Assembly (NCBI GenBank): GCA_012838135.1
Contig: DUPV01000014.1
Coordinates: 1-44,641 of the forward strand
DNA: 44,641 bases
Direction of reading: 5' to 3'
Source: Clostridiaceae bacterium
GTDB taxonomy: Bacteria; Bacillota; Clostridia; Saccharofermentanales; DTU023
Shown: positions 17,501 to 24,930 of the stretch, piece after piece
Position numbering within the stretch: the stretch's first letter is position 1
Layout of the letters: every line of letters begins with the position of its first letter
The notes under the pieces: model-generated
What the model was told of the DNA's origin: nothing
The model's input: only the letters and a program-made list of their open reading frames with translations
Database searches by the model: none
Program-made: the position numbers and the translations under genes

Positions 17501-18142
17501 TTGAAGCGGATTCGAGGAGAAATCAGAGATTTAGGGCCGATTAATCCGAATGCAATTGAAGAATATAATGAAGTTTTTGAACGCCATGATTTTATGCTGA
17601 CGCAAAAAGCAGACATTGAATTGTCAAAAACAAAATTGATTGATGTAATCCGCGATCTTGAAGCTGCAATGTCGAAGCAATTTGTAGAAAATTTTGTTCA
17701 AATTAATCATAACTTTAATGAAGTGTTTTCTGCTCTTTTCACCGGAGGCGAAGCGGAACTTGATCTGGAAACCGCTGACCCCTTAACCTCAGGTATCGTA
17801 ATTAAAGTTCAGCCGCCGGGGAAAAGACTGCAAAATTTGAATTTGTTGTCCGGCGGCGAGAAATCATTAACTGCGATAGCCTTACTTTTAGCAATTTTCA
17901 AATTGAGACCGGCTCCGTTTTGTATCTTAGATGAAGTTGAATCCGCCTTGGATGAAACCAATATTATCAGATTTACTGAATATCTCACAAAATACACCGA
18001 TGAATCTCAATTTGTTTTGGTTACTCACCGGAAAGGAACAATGGAAGCAGCGGAACGTTTATATGGTATTACAATGAAAGAACGCGGAGTTTCCAAAGTT
18101 TTGTCGCTTGAATTGACAGATGCTGATATGGTTAATGAGTAG
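14564..18142 (+). CDS. smc: Chromosome segregation protein SMC
   Basis: SMC is the ATPase of the bacterial condensin, which extrudes DNA loops with ScpA and ScpB. The 1192-residue length is standard. The head has Walker A GPNGSGKSN (31-39); long coiled coils rich in Q, E and K run about 165-500 and 680-1000. The hinge spans about 520-670 (GIHGPLAELINVPQKYEKA to VGGSMTGGQ). The C-terminal head has the signature LSGGEKSLTA (near 1094) and Walker B FCILDEVESALDE. Translation starts at GTG, with AGGA 10 nt upstream; the frame closes at once further upstream, so the start is well fixed. ftsY follows 207 nt later. Confidence 0.98.
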   Translation: MYLKSLSMQGFKSFPDQTLIEFHPGITAIVGPNGSGKSNITDAIRWVLGEQSVKTLRGARMEDVIFNGTETRRQLGFAEVTITFDNKDHYIPLDYETVEVTRRYYRSGDSEYLINKVQCRLKDIRELFLDTGIGRDGYSIIGQGRIDQILSDNSEERRKVFDEAAGIVKFKIRKRDAERKLERTEQNLVRIEDIVQEIAQRLDPLEKQAEKTKIYQKLSREVRDTDIGLNLYDIKRNQIEYEKSKQVSDDLSEDLETARKLAQTLKNDYQKYEKNLAEIDREIETKRLQQSVQNADLAELGEKRAIGKERKRSLKLQIESNLNQQSELKIEERLLDGDLEQKQIQNKKLTEEIAELTKSFESATKVVTAQKQELNQLNDQIEKIGRELKQKQDQIFNLKNSTTSYSQEIIFVAEQISLLETEIKNLNLKMLDIQTKHHEKTQEYKNEQESFALTNSDLIIARQKTEKVRAELLDLDQTKQQLTNELNNSQYRLKTLQELEASREGFHQAVKAIMQKVESEDEFGAGIHGPLAELINVPQKYEKAIEVTLGAALHNIVTSTKADASRMIEWLKQTRSGRETFLPLDTIRARYVSEHDLKRIEQQSGFLSIASTIVGFSEEYTEIIGQLLGRVIIAENLEQALKISAEIRQKYKVVTLAGDIVQVGGSMTGGQDKKQSPGLLRRNREITEYQQKISELDNKINSNNSAIEKKTSQLIAMGQIQADLEKSYLEKEKYLYQLATLTEQIMHELEQVKQELNNKTDNLDKYRVRTEQVTQKKLETETDLTQAEQIQSELSDKLEALQQSQSAANQKFQELQDQLIALNISLQTKKESQANFAALAEQAKLDFTSQKSRQENLAKQTDDLKHELEKLSEQIVEYENRYQNIEKELSYLSEAINHKQQERSQIEKQQHDLFTKVELQADQVSNLQLQLERSRQRTERLEQSIASAKNHIWENYEITYIEIKQEEYPIENITEARETLKRIRGEIRDLGPINPNAIEEYNEVFERHDFMLTQKADIELSKTKLIDVIRDLEAAMSKQFVENFVQINHNFNEVFSALFTGGEAELDLETADPLTSGIVIKVQPPGKRLQNLNLLSGGEKSLTAIALLLAIFKLRPAPFCILDEVESALDETNIIRFTEYLTKYTDESQFVLVTHRKGTMEAAERLYGITMKERGVSKVLSLELTDADMVNE

Positions 18143-18193
18143 TTATTAAATCAAATGAAGTTTAATCCGATTTAATTTGCAATTAACATTATA

Positions 18194-18202
18194 TGATATG
18201 AT
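18194..18202 (+). promoter_or_regulatory. Possible extended -10 promoter upstream of ftsY
   Basis: TGATATGAT matches an extended -10 (TGn-TATGAT) but has no good -35. It lies in the 207-nt smc-ftsY gap, about 150 nt upstream of the ftsY start. A second TATAAT occurs at 18239-18244, also without a -35 at the normal spacing. Confidence 0.3.
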
Positions 18203-18349
18203 TTACTGATCAGAAACATTGCTAATCAATAAATATATTATAATTATAGCAATTAGCGATTGGAGAACATTAAAAGATCGATTTAAAGATCTGTACTATT
18301 ATAAAGAGTCATTGAATAATTCTATTGGACACTTGATGAAAGAGGGCTT

Positions 18350-19279
18350 ATGAGTATATTTGATAAATTTAAAAGGGGTTTACAGAAAACTCGTGACTTT
18401 GTAACCGAGAGTTTTAACAGAATAGCTGCTAACTTAGGCTACTTTGATGAGGATATGTTGGATGAGCTTGAAATGGTTTTAGTTCAAGCAGATTGCGGTG
18501 TTGAATGTGCCACTGAATTAACTGATAGTATCAGAGAACATATTAAACGCACAGGCAATTCGTCAGTGGAAACAGTTCTGAATGTTTTGCGTACAGGGAT
18601 GCTGGACATGTTAAAAGATGTTCAACCTTTAAAATTAGATCCGAATAGACTGAATATTTTATTGATGGTCGGTGTAAACGGTACAGGTAAAACTACAACT
18701 TGCGGCAAGTTAGCTAAACGTTATCGTGATCAAGATAAACGTGTTTTAATGGCAGCAGCAGATACATTCAGAGCTGCCGCAATTGAACAAATTAAGGTCT
18801 GGGGCGAAAGAACCGCTACGGCAGTTATTGCTCATAAAATCGGTTCAGATCCGTCAGCTGTCGTTTTTGATGCGATCGATGCGGCAAAAGCTAGAAATAC
18901 TGATGTTCTGATAATTGATACGGCAGGTCGTTTACATACCAAGCAAAATCTGATGGATGAGCTGGCAAAAATTCGTCGCATAATCGGTCGGGAGGCGCCG
19001 GATGCAAACTTGGAAACTTTATTGGTTATAGATGCAACAACCGGTCAAAATGCAATTGTCCAGGCCAATGCATTTGCCGAAGCTACTGATGTAACGGGAT
19101 TAATCATAACGAAGCTCGATGGCAATGCTAAAGGCGGAGTTGCTCTGGCTGTTGTAAAAGAAACAAATATACCGGTGAAACTTGCCGGACTTGGTGAAAG
19201 TGAAGATGATTTACAAGATTTTGACTCGGAAAACTTTGTTGATTCCCTGTTACCGGATCCTGAATCTTTGAAAAAATAA
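18350..19279 (+). CDS. ftsY: Signal recognition particle receptor FtsY
   Basis: FtsY is the membrane-associated GTPase that receives the SRP-ribosome complex and hands it to the Sec translocon. The 309-residue protein has an N domain (1-85), G1 GVNGTGKT at 108-115, the insertion-box DTFRAAAIEQ, G3 DTAGR and G4 TKLDG followed by GGVAL and GLGE. It lacks the long acidic N-terminal extension of the E. coli protein, as is usual in Firmicutes. An AGAGGG site precedes the ATG. Its partner ffh lies two genes downstream. Confidence 0.97.
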   Translation: MSIFDKFKRGLQKTRDFVTESFNRIAANLGYFDEDMLDELEMVLVQADCGVECATELTDSIREHIKRTGNSSVETVLNVLRTGMLDMLKDVQPLKLDPNRLNILLMVGVNGTGKTTTCGKLAKRYRDQDKRVLMAAADTFRAAAIEQIKVWGERTATAVIAHKIGSDPSAVVFDAIDAAKARNTDVLIIDTAGRLHTKQNLMDELAKIRRIIGREAPDANLETLLVIDATTGQNAIVQANAFAEATDVTGLIITKLDGNAKGGVALAVVKETNIPVKLAGLGESEDDLQDFDSENFVDSLLPDPESLKK

Positions 19280-19380
19280 TCAGCAGGTGGCGATGACAAC
19301 ATTGCAACTTATGCTAAAAGATTCTGACAAAAGCTGTTATGTTGTTACTTATTAAATGGAAAAGCTGATGATTTGAAATC

Positions 19381-19440
19381 CTTGCACATTATTTAAGGTT
19401 GTACCGTTAAATAGCAGTACAAACTTAAAAAGTGTGCAAG
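19381..19440 (+). repeat. 60-nt near-perfect hairpin between ftsY and ylxM
   Basis: The stem opens with CTTGCACA (19381-19388) and closes with its complement (19433-19440). It continues through TTTAAG and TTGTAC paired with GTACAA and CTTAAA, with 22 of 24 positions paired (one G-U) around a 12-nt loop (19405-19416). It contains no open reading frame. It could be a small RNA or a leader or trailer structure. Confidence 0.6.
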
Positions 19441-19446
19441 CTTAAT

Positions 19447-19481
19447 ATGTCTGTCAAGCTTTTTTACTTGACAGATGTTTT
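19447..19481 (+). terminator. Hairpin with short T run after ftsY
   Basis: CTGTCAAG (19451-19458) pairs with CTTGACAG (19467-19474), extended by four more pairs including two G-U, with an 8-nt T-rich loop and TTTT at 19478-19481. It could terminate ftsY or the preceding hairpin RNA. Its 3' arm also contains the TTGACA used as a possible -35 for ylxM. Confidence 0.5.
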
Positions 19482-19495
19482 AAAACTGATATTCT
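19468..19495 (+). promoter_or_regulatory. Possible ylxM-ffh promoter giving a leaderless mRNA
   Basis: TTGACA (19468-19473) and TATTCT (19490-19495, 4 of 6 matches) are 16 bp apart. The predicted transcription start near 19502-19503 coincides with the ylxM ATG at 19503, and no ribosome binding site precedes that ATG. Confidence 0.45.
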
Positions 19496-19502
19496 GTTAT
19501 TT

Positions 19503-19847
19503 ATGTCAGGAAAAAAATTAGTTAAACAACATAATTATTTATGCATTCTTTTAGACTATTACGGAAATTTGTTGACTCAAAGGAGACAACAAATCTTAAA
19601 TATGTCGCTTGAAGACGATATGTCACTTTCAGAGATAGCGGAAAAACTGGAGATTTCCCGACAGGCAGTTCATGACAATATTCAGCAAGCTGTTGAGCAA
19701 CTTAAGCAATATGAACGTAATCTCGGCATGGTCCGAAAAGATCAAAGTTTGGTCAATAAAGTTGATCATATTTTAAACAATTATGAATTTGAACAAAAAC
19801 CGGAAATTGTTTGTGAATTAGAAGAATTAAAATCAATGATTTTATAA
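19503..19847 (+). CDS. ylxM: YlxM/p13-like helix-turn-helix protein
   Basis: YlxM is a small sigma-70 region 4-like protein encoded with ffh in Firmicutes and thought to associate with the SRP. The 114-residue protein has LLDYYGNLLTQRRQQIL near the N terminus and the helix-turn-helix SLSEIAEKLEISRQAVHDNIQQA at about residues 37-60, then a coiled tail. There is no Shine-Dalgarno before ATG 19503; see the promoter entry for a possible leaderless transcript. ffh begins 15 nt downstream, so the pair is an operon. Confidence 0.92.
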   Translation: MSGKKLVKQHNYLCILLDYYGNLLTQRRQQILNMSLEDDMSLSEIAEKLEISRQAVHDNIQQAVEQLKQYERNLGMVRKDQSLVNKVDHILNNYEFEQKPEIVCELEELKSMIL

Positions 19848-19862
19848 AATGAGAGGATTTAT

Positions 19863-21215
19863 ATGGCGCTTTTCAGTAGTTTATCTGACAAATTAAAAGC
19901 AATTACTGACCGTATGCAAGGCAAGATGCGTGTTACGGAAAAAGATATCAAAGAAATGATGCGTGAAATCAGGTTGGCTCTTTTGGAAGCTGATGTTCAT
20001 TTCAAAGTTGTTAAAGAACTTGTTGATGAAATTTCCGTCAAAGCAAAAGGTGCCGATGTAATGGAAAGCTTAACCCCAGGTCAACAGGTCGTTAAAGTGG
20101 TTCATGAGGCATTAATCGATATTTTCGGCAAAGAGAATACCAAACTGGCAGTTTCACCTGACGGTTTTACCGTAATAATGCTTTATGGTTTGCAAGGTTC
20201 GGGTAAAACTACAACTGCGGCAAAGTTGGCCCGTCTTTTAAAAAACAACGGCAAAAAACCATTTTTAACTTCAGTTGACGTACATCGTCCGGCTGCTCAA
20301 GAACAATTAGTTGTTTTGGCAGAACAAATCGATGTTCCTTTTCATATTAATCCGCAAGAAAAGTCGGCTCCCAGAATTGCCCGCAGTGCGATCGAACGAG
20401 CTAAATATTTAATGTGCGATACACTGATTGTGGATACTGCAGGTCGAATGACGGTTGACCCGGAATTGATGCAAGAATTAAGAGAAATCAATGAAACCGT
20501 AAAACCGACGGAGCGTCTGCTGATTGTTGATGCAATGATCGGTCAGGAAGCGGTAAATATTGCACTTGAATTTGAAAAAGAAATCGGTATCGACGGTTTT
20601 ATCATGACAAAACTTGACGGCGATGCAAGAGGCGGTGCAGCTCTGTCAATTCGTCATATGACCGGTAAACCGATCAAAATGATTGCCACCGGTGAAAAAC
20701 TGGATGCTTTGGAAGAGTTTCATCCGGAACGTATGGCTTCAAGAATTCTCGGCATGGGTGATGTTTTAACGTTGATTGAAAAGGCCAGTGCCGCAATCGA
20801 TGAGAAAAAAGCACAAGAAGCCTATGAAAGAATGCGCAAGAATCAGTTTACGCTGGACGATATGCTCGAACAATTTGAGCAAATGAATAAGATGGGCGGT
20901 GTACAGAGTATTTTGTCCATGTTACCCGGTGTAGGCAAAAAAATTGACTCAAATGCGGTAGATGATAAGAGAATGCAGAGAACAGCCGCAATCATCAAAT
21001 CAATGACTCCCAAAGAACGTGAAATGCCGAAAATATTGAATGCCAGTCGTCGCAAAAGAATTGCCGCCGGTAGTGGAGTTCAGGTTTCGGATGTCAATCA
21101 ATTAATCAAACAATTTAATGAAATGCAAAAAATGATGAAACAGTTTACTCGAATGGGGAGAGGTAAACAGCGCCGCATGATGCAACAATTCGGCGGCGGA
21201 GATCTTCCGTTCTGA
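19863..21215 (+). CDS. ffh: Signal recognition particle protein Ffh
   Basis: Ffh binds signal peptides and 4.5S RNA and docks ribosomes at FtsY. The 450-residue protein has an N domain (1-90), G1 GLQGSGKT at 109-116, the RPAAQEQL insertion-box region, G3 DTAGR, G4 TKLDG with DARGGAAL, and a Met-rich M domain from about 300 ([37 protein letters not shown] and a KMMKQF tail). A GAGAGGA site precedes the ATG. No 4.5S RNA gene was recognised in the window. Confidence 0.98.
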   Translation: MALFSSLSDKLKAITDRMQGKMRVTEKDIKEMMREIRLALLEADVHFKVVKELVDEISVKAKGADVMESLTPGQQVVKVVHEALIDIFGKENTKLAVSPDGFTVIMLYGLQGSGKTTTAAKLARLLKNNGKKPFLTSVDVHRPAAQEQLVVLAEQIDVPFHINPQEKSAPRIARSAIERAKYLMCDTLIVDTAGRMTVDPELMQELREINETVKPTERLLIVDAMIGQEAVNIALEFEKEIGIDGFIMTKLDGDARGGAALSIRHMTGKPIKMIATGEKLDALEEFHPERMASRILGMGDVLTLIEKASAAIDEKKAQEAYERMRKNQFTLDDMLEQFEQMNKMGGVQSILSMLPGVGKKIDSNAVDDKRMQRTAAIIKSMTPKEREMPKILNASRRKRIAAGSGVQVSDVNQLIKQFNEMQKMMKQFTRMGRGKQRRMMQQFGGGDLPF

Positions 21216-21249
21216 AAATAAAACTTATTGTATATATGGAGGAAATACA

Positions 21250-21498
21250 ATGGCAGTAAAAATTCGTTTAAAACGTATCGGAGCAAAAAAACAACCTTCT
21301 TATCGTGTGGTTGTTGCAGATTCAAGATCACCCAGAGATGGCAGATTTATCGAAGAAATCGGTTTTTATAATCCGCTGGTTGAGCCGGCAGATATCAGAA
21401 TTGATTTGGCAAAGGTTGATCAATGGATGAAAAATGGTGCTCAACCGACCGATACAGTCAGAGCTTTAATCAACAAGGCCAGACAAGCTTCTGACTAG
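21250..21498 (+). CDS. rpsP: Ribosomal protein bS16
   Basis: S16 is an early-assembling protein of the small ribosomal subunit. The 82-residue protein has the diagnostic N terminus [19 protein letters not shown] followed by [22 protein letters not shown]. The length is typical. TGGAGG lies 7-8 nt before the ATG. It heads the rpsP-khpA-rimM-trmD-rplS cluster of ribosome and tRNA genes, which is strongly conserved in Firmicutes. Confidence 0.98.
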   Translation: MAVKIRLKRIGAKKQPSYRVVVADSRSPRDGRFIEEIGFYNPLVEPADIRIDLAKVDQWMKNGAQPTDTVRALINKARQASD

Positions 21499-21523
21499 TA
21501 AAGAAGAAAAAGGTGAATAATAA

Positions 21524-21760
21524 ATGATAGATCTATTAAAAACATTAGTGGAGCCTTTGGTTGATAATATAAACGATGTGCGGATCGATCAAATAGATCG
21601 TGGCAACACTGTAGTGTTAGAAATCAGAGTTAATCCCGAAGATATGGGTCGTGTAATTGGACGCCGTGGTCGCAGGGCACAAGCTATACGTTCAGTCATG
21701 CGTGCAAAAGCAAAAATGGAAAATAAAAGGGTTATCGTAGATATCGTAGACCCTGAATAA
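21524..21760 (+). CDS. khpA: KH-domain RNA-binding protein KhpA
   Basis: KhpA (YlqC) is a small RNA-binding protein that, with KhpB, affects cell-division and envelope mRNAs in Firmicutes. The 78-residue protein is a single KH domain with the GxxG loop in IGRRGRRAQAIRSVMRA (about residues 43-59). It lies 25 nt after rpsP and 9 nt before rimM, the usual position. An AAAGGTG site precedes the ATG. Confidence 0.95.
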   Translation: MIDLLKTLVEPLVDNINDVRIDQIDRGNTVVLEIRVNPEDMGRVIGRRGRRAQAIRSVMRAKAKMENKRVIVDIVDPE

Positions 21761-21769
21761 ACTGCAATT

Positions 21770-22303
21770 ATGGCAAATTTGACAGAACGTTTTGTAATCG
21801 GACGCATAGGAAAACCTCGCGGTTTAAAAGGTGAATTGCGAGTGTTTCCCTTGACCGATGAAATAGAGCGTTTCGAAAACTTAAAATACTGTTATCTTGA
21901 AGATCAACGGGAAAATATTCTGACAGAACTTCAAATTGTTGAATGCAGGGTAGTGCATGATCAAGTCAGTATCAGATTTAAGAATTATGATACACGCGAA
22001 CTTGCAGAAAAATTGAAAAATCAATTTATCAGTGTGGCACGTTCGGATGCAATTGATTTAACCGCAGATGAATATTTTGTTGCTGATTTAATCGGTTGTG
22101 AAGTGCATGATCAAAGTTATGGTTATCTTGGTAAAATTTTTCAAATCCAAAAAAGTTCTGCCCATGATGTGACAATTGTTAGAAAACCCGGTGAAAAAGA
22201 TTTACTTTATCCAAATTTGCGTAGTGTTGTCGAACAGATTGATCTTGATAATCGCAGAGTAAATGTGATTTTACCATCCGGCCTCTACGAAATTTATCGC
22301 TAA
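21770..22303 (+). CDS. rimM: Ribosome maturation factor RimM
   Basis: RimM helps assemble the head of the 30S subunit by binding S19 and 16S rRNA. The 177-residue protein has the N-terminal FVIGRIGKPRGLKGELRVFPLTD motif and a C-terminal PRC-barrel (YFVADLIGCEV and GEKDLLYPNL). It begins 9 nt after khpA without its own Shine-Dalgarno, which suggests translational coupling. trmD follows after 45 nt. Confidence 0.96.
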   Translation: MANLTERFVIGRIGKPRGLKGELRVFPLTDEIERFENLKYCYLEDQRENILTELQIVECRVVHDQVSIRFKNYDTRELAEKLKNQFISVARSDAIDLTADEYFVADLIGCEVHDQSYGYLGKIFQIQKSSAHDVTIVRKPGEKDLLYPNLRSVVEQIDLDNRRVNVILPSGLYEIYR

Positions 22304-22348
22304 CCACAAAAATACACCAGAATTACAGGATTTGCTCCGCAATCTTTT

Positions 22349-23257
22349 ATGAAAAAATTTTCAGTATTAACATTATTTCCGGAAATAATTGAACAAGGCT
22401 TGAATTACAGTATAACCGGCAGAGCAATTGCAGATTGTTTGATTGAACTCAATTTGATCAATATCAGAGATTTTGCTGTAAATAAATACGGACAAGTTGA
22501 TGATAAGCTGTACGGTGGAGGAACCGGTATGTTGATGATGCCGGAACCTATCTTGGCTGCTTGGCTCAGTATCTACAAAAAGGATACCCAACAATTTCTG
22601 ACACAACTTTCAGAATCATCAAAATTTTTAAAGTTGTCGCAACATTCAGAAGCAACGGAATTTTTGGATTTCACACAATCATCAGAGGAAATGAGCCTTG
22701 CAGCTTGGCAACGAGAAGTCAAAAAAGTAAGTCAAGATCGGATTATCTATCTTAGTCCAAAAGGCAGGACTTTTAATCAAAAAATGGCACAAGAACTTTC
22801 TCAGGAAAAACATCTGGTTTTTCTTTGCGGTCATTATGAGGGTGTTGATCAAAGAATTCTTGATGTATTACAAGTGGAAGAAGTATCTTTGGGTGATTTT
22901 GTTCTGACCGGAGGTGAACCGGCACTTGTCGTAATGATTGATGCAATCAGTCGTTTAATTCCCGGAGTTTTGCCCAATATGGAAGCACATCAGGCTGATT
23001 CTCATTCTGCCGGTTTACTCGAAGAACCTCAATACACCAGACCTGCAAATTGGCATGGCTTAAAGGTGCCTGAGATTTTGCTTTCCGGTCATCAGGCGAA
23101 TATCGAAAACTATCGGAAGAGCAAAAGTTTACTCGAAACATATACAAAACGACCTGATCTTCTGCAAAATAAATCAGGATCACGGGAAAACAACTTATCC
23201 GAAAAATTATCGGAAGAAGACTGGCTTTTATTAATTGACAGCTTGAAAAACAATTGA
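22349..23257 (+). CDS. trmD: tRNA (guanine-N1)-methyltransferase TrmD with an internal insertion
   Basis: TrmD methylates G37 next to the anticodon and so prevents frameshifting. The trefoil-knot SAM site is clear: YGGGTGMLMMPEP (55-67), YLSPKGR (134-140), CGHYEGVDQRI and SLGDFVLTGGEPA; the C-terminal LLEEPQYTRPANW and VPEILLSGHQANI are also standard. The protein is 302 residues against the usual ~245. Most of the excess is an insertion of about 45 residues (roughly 76-120) between the GGG loop and the knot, made of imperfect repeats around FLxLSxSSE. No good ribosome site lies near ATG 22349, although AGGA occurs 18 nt upstream. Confidence 0.95.
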   Translation: MKKFSVLTLFPEIIEQGLNYSITGRAIADCLIELNLINIRDFAVNKYGQVDDKLYGGGTGMLMMPEPILAAWLSIYKKDTQQFLTQLSESSKFLKLSQHSEATEFLDFTQSSEEMSLAAWQREVKKVSQDRIIYLSPKGRTFNQKMAQELSQEKHLVFLCGHYEGVDQRILDVLQVEEVSLGDFVLTGGEPALVVMIDAISRLIPGVLPNMEAHQADSHSAGLLEEPQYTRPANWHGLKVPEILLSGHQANIENYRKSKSLLETYTKRPDLLQNKSGSRENNLSEKLSEEDWLLLIDSLKNN

Positions 23258-23275
23258 TACAATCTTTTAGGTCAA

Positions 23276-23335
23276 ATATCGGTGGTCCGCTGCAATTGCG
23301 TGCAAGAACACCTGCAAAGAGAGGAGGAACGCAAT
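23276..23335 (+). promoter_or_regulatory. Candidate L19 ribosomal-protein leader RNA
   Basis: The 60 nt before rplS contain GGTGGTCCGCTGC followed by short pairing segments (GGTG at 23281-23284 with CACC at 23309-23312; a TGCAATTGCG inner element) and then the GAGGAGG ribosome site. The layout resembles, from memory, the L19 leader of Firmicutes, where L19 is thought to regulate its own synthesis. A covariance-model search would decide. Confidence 0.5.
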
Positions 23336-23713
23336 ATGAACTTGATAAAAGCTGTTGAACAACAACAAATCAAAAAAGCTCATAAACATGTTTCAGCCGG
23401 TGATCATGTTAAGGTACATCTCCAAATTAAAGAAGGAACACGTGAACGTATTCAGATCTACGAAGGAACTGTTATTGCCCGCAAAGGAGCAGGTTTAAGT
23501 GAAACTATTACTGTGCGTCGAATTTCTTACGGTGTAGGTGTCGAACGTGTTTTCCCATTGCACTCACCACGCGTAGCAAGAATTGAAATTGTACGCAAAG
23601 GCAGAGTACGTAGAGCTAAACTATATTACATTCGTAAGCGTGTTGGTAAATCTGCAAGAGTCAGAGAAAGACTCATGAGCAGAGAAGAACGTGCAATGTA
23701 CGAACAAGAATAA
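23336..23713 (+). CDS. rplS: Ribosomal protein bL19
   Basis: L19 sits at the interface of the 50S and 30S subunits. The 126-residue protein has [35 protein letters not shown] and [28 protein letters not shown], all typical. The frame is open from GTG 23282, but GAGGAGG at 23320-23327 directs ATG 23336, which restores the normal N terminus ([14 protein letters not shown]). A strong terminator follows, closing the rpsP-rplS cluster. Confidence 0.97.
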   Translation: MNLIKAVEQQQIKKAHKHVSAGDHVKVHLQIKEGTRERIQIYEGTVIARKGAGLSETITVRRISYGVGVERVFPLHSPRVARIEIVRKGRVRRAKLYYIRKRVGKSARVRERLMSREERAMYEQE

Positions 23714-23726
23714 TCATAAACAAAAG

Positions 23727-23756
23727 CCGCTCAGCAAATAGTTGCAGCGGTTTTTT
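23727..23756 (+). terminator. Rho-independent terminator of rplS
   Basis: CCGCT (23727-23731) pairs with AGCGG (23746-23750), with further pairing inside the loop (AGC with GTT), and is followed by six T residues. It marks the end of the ribosomal protein and tRNA modification operon. Confidence 0.85.
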
Positions 23757-23865
23757 AAAATAATCTTTGATAAATTGTAAAAACGATTTTTCTCAAAATT
23801 TGCAACAGAATAAAAACCGATTCGTTGGAATAAGAATTTTGAGACAAAATGTTCAGGAGAAGATA

Positions 23866-24783
23866 ATGGCGAAAATCAACTGGTTCCCCGGACACATGGC
23901 TAAAAGTCTCAAAGAGCTGAAAAACAGCATTTCAGCTTGTGATTATGTCATTGAAACATGTGATGCCAGGTTGCCTTTATCCTCTCGTAATCCTCAATTG
24001 AATAAAGCTTTGCAGAAAAATCAGAATAAAAAGTATATGCTGTTGCTGACAAAAAGTGATTTGGCGGATCCGATACAAACTGCCAAATGGATTGATTTTT
24101 ATTCGCAACAAAACATACAAAATTTAGTTTCCGTGATGGCCATTAATTCTCTTGATAAAACTGAGGTAAATAAAATCCGAACAAGAGTTTTAGCGGACAA
24201 TCAGGATATTATTAATCGTGCAAAATCCAGAGGACGCCGTATTAAACCGATTCGCATCATGATTAACGGCATTCCGAATACCGGGAAATCAACCTTGATC
24301 AACAGTTTAATCGGCAAGAGATCGGCTCAAGTTTCGAATCGCCCGGGAGTGACTCGTTCCTTAAATTGGCTGCGGGCAGGAACAGAATTTGAATTATTAG
24401 ATACCCCCGGCATTCTTATGCCTAAATTAGCAACAGTCGCTGAGCAAATAAAATTGGGCATCAGCGGTGCAATAAAAGATGATATTCTGCCATTAATTGA
24501 AGTAGCTTGCGGCTTGGTATTAATTCTGGCACAACAATATCCGCAAGCGTTTGTAGATTTATATAAAATCGAATTAAATGATGATGCCGATTACAGTACT
24601 TGGCTTACTTCTCATAAATTACTGGAAAAGATTGCTTTGGAGTTAAATATGATTAAAACCGGTGGTGTTCCTGATTTGGAAAGAACTGCTCGCAGATTGC
24701 TCACAGAATATCGTCAGGGAAAACTTGGTCGTTTCAGTTTGGAATCTCCCGATCAGGCAATAGTATTTCCTGCATCACTCTAA
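23866..24783 (+). CDS. rbgA: Ribosome biogenesis GTPase RbgA (YlqF)
   Basis: RbgA is needed for late assembly of the 50S subunit. It is a circularly permuted GTPase: G4 (LTKSDLAD) comes before G1 (GIPNTGKS, about 135-142) and G3 (DTPGI). The N terminus INWFPGHMAKSLKELK is diagnostic, and the C-terminal ANTAR-like domain follows the G domain. The frame runs back to 23767, but AGGAGA lies just before ATG 23866, giving 306 residues and the usual N terminus. It lies between rplS and rnhB, as in Bacillus. Confidence 0.96.
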   Translation: MAKINWFPGHMAKSLKELKNSISACDYVIETCDARLPLSSRNPQLNKALQKNQNKKYMLLLTKSDLADPIQTAKWIDFYSQQNIQNLVSVMAINSLDKTEVNKIRTRVLADNQDIINRAKSRGRRIKPIRIMINGIPNTGKSTLINSLIGKRSAQVSNRPGVTRSLNWLRAGTEFELLDTPGILMPKLATVAEQIKLGISGAIKDDILPLIEVACGLVLILAQQYPQAFVDLYKIELNDDADYSTWLTSHKLLEKIALELNMIKTGGVPDLERTARRLLTEYRQGKLGRFSLESPDQAIVFPASL

Positions 24784-24930
24784 AATTATAATTAAAGAAT
24801 AATTTAAATTAACGTGCTTAATTAATCAAACGCGATTAATATTATAAAAACAATTCAATTCAATTTAATTTAATAAGATTTAACTGAACTTGATTGATTT
24901 ACAAAGAAAAAAATTAACGAACAAAAAAAG

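Noticed and set aside
19280-19502. 4.5S SRP RNA gene between ftsY and ylxM
   Set aside because: The region has long hairpins, but the GGAA tetraloop and conserved SRP RNA apical motif are missing.
23282-23335. N-terminal extension of L19 from GTG 23282
   Set aside because: It would run through the ribosome binding site and likely leader RNA; ATG 23336 has the better site and restores the normal protein.
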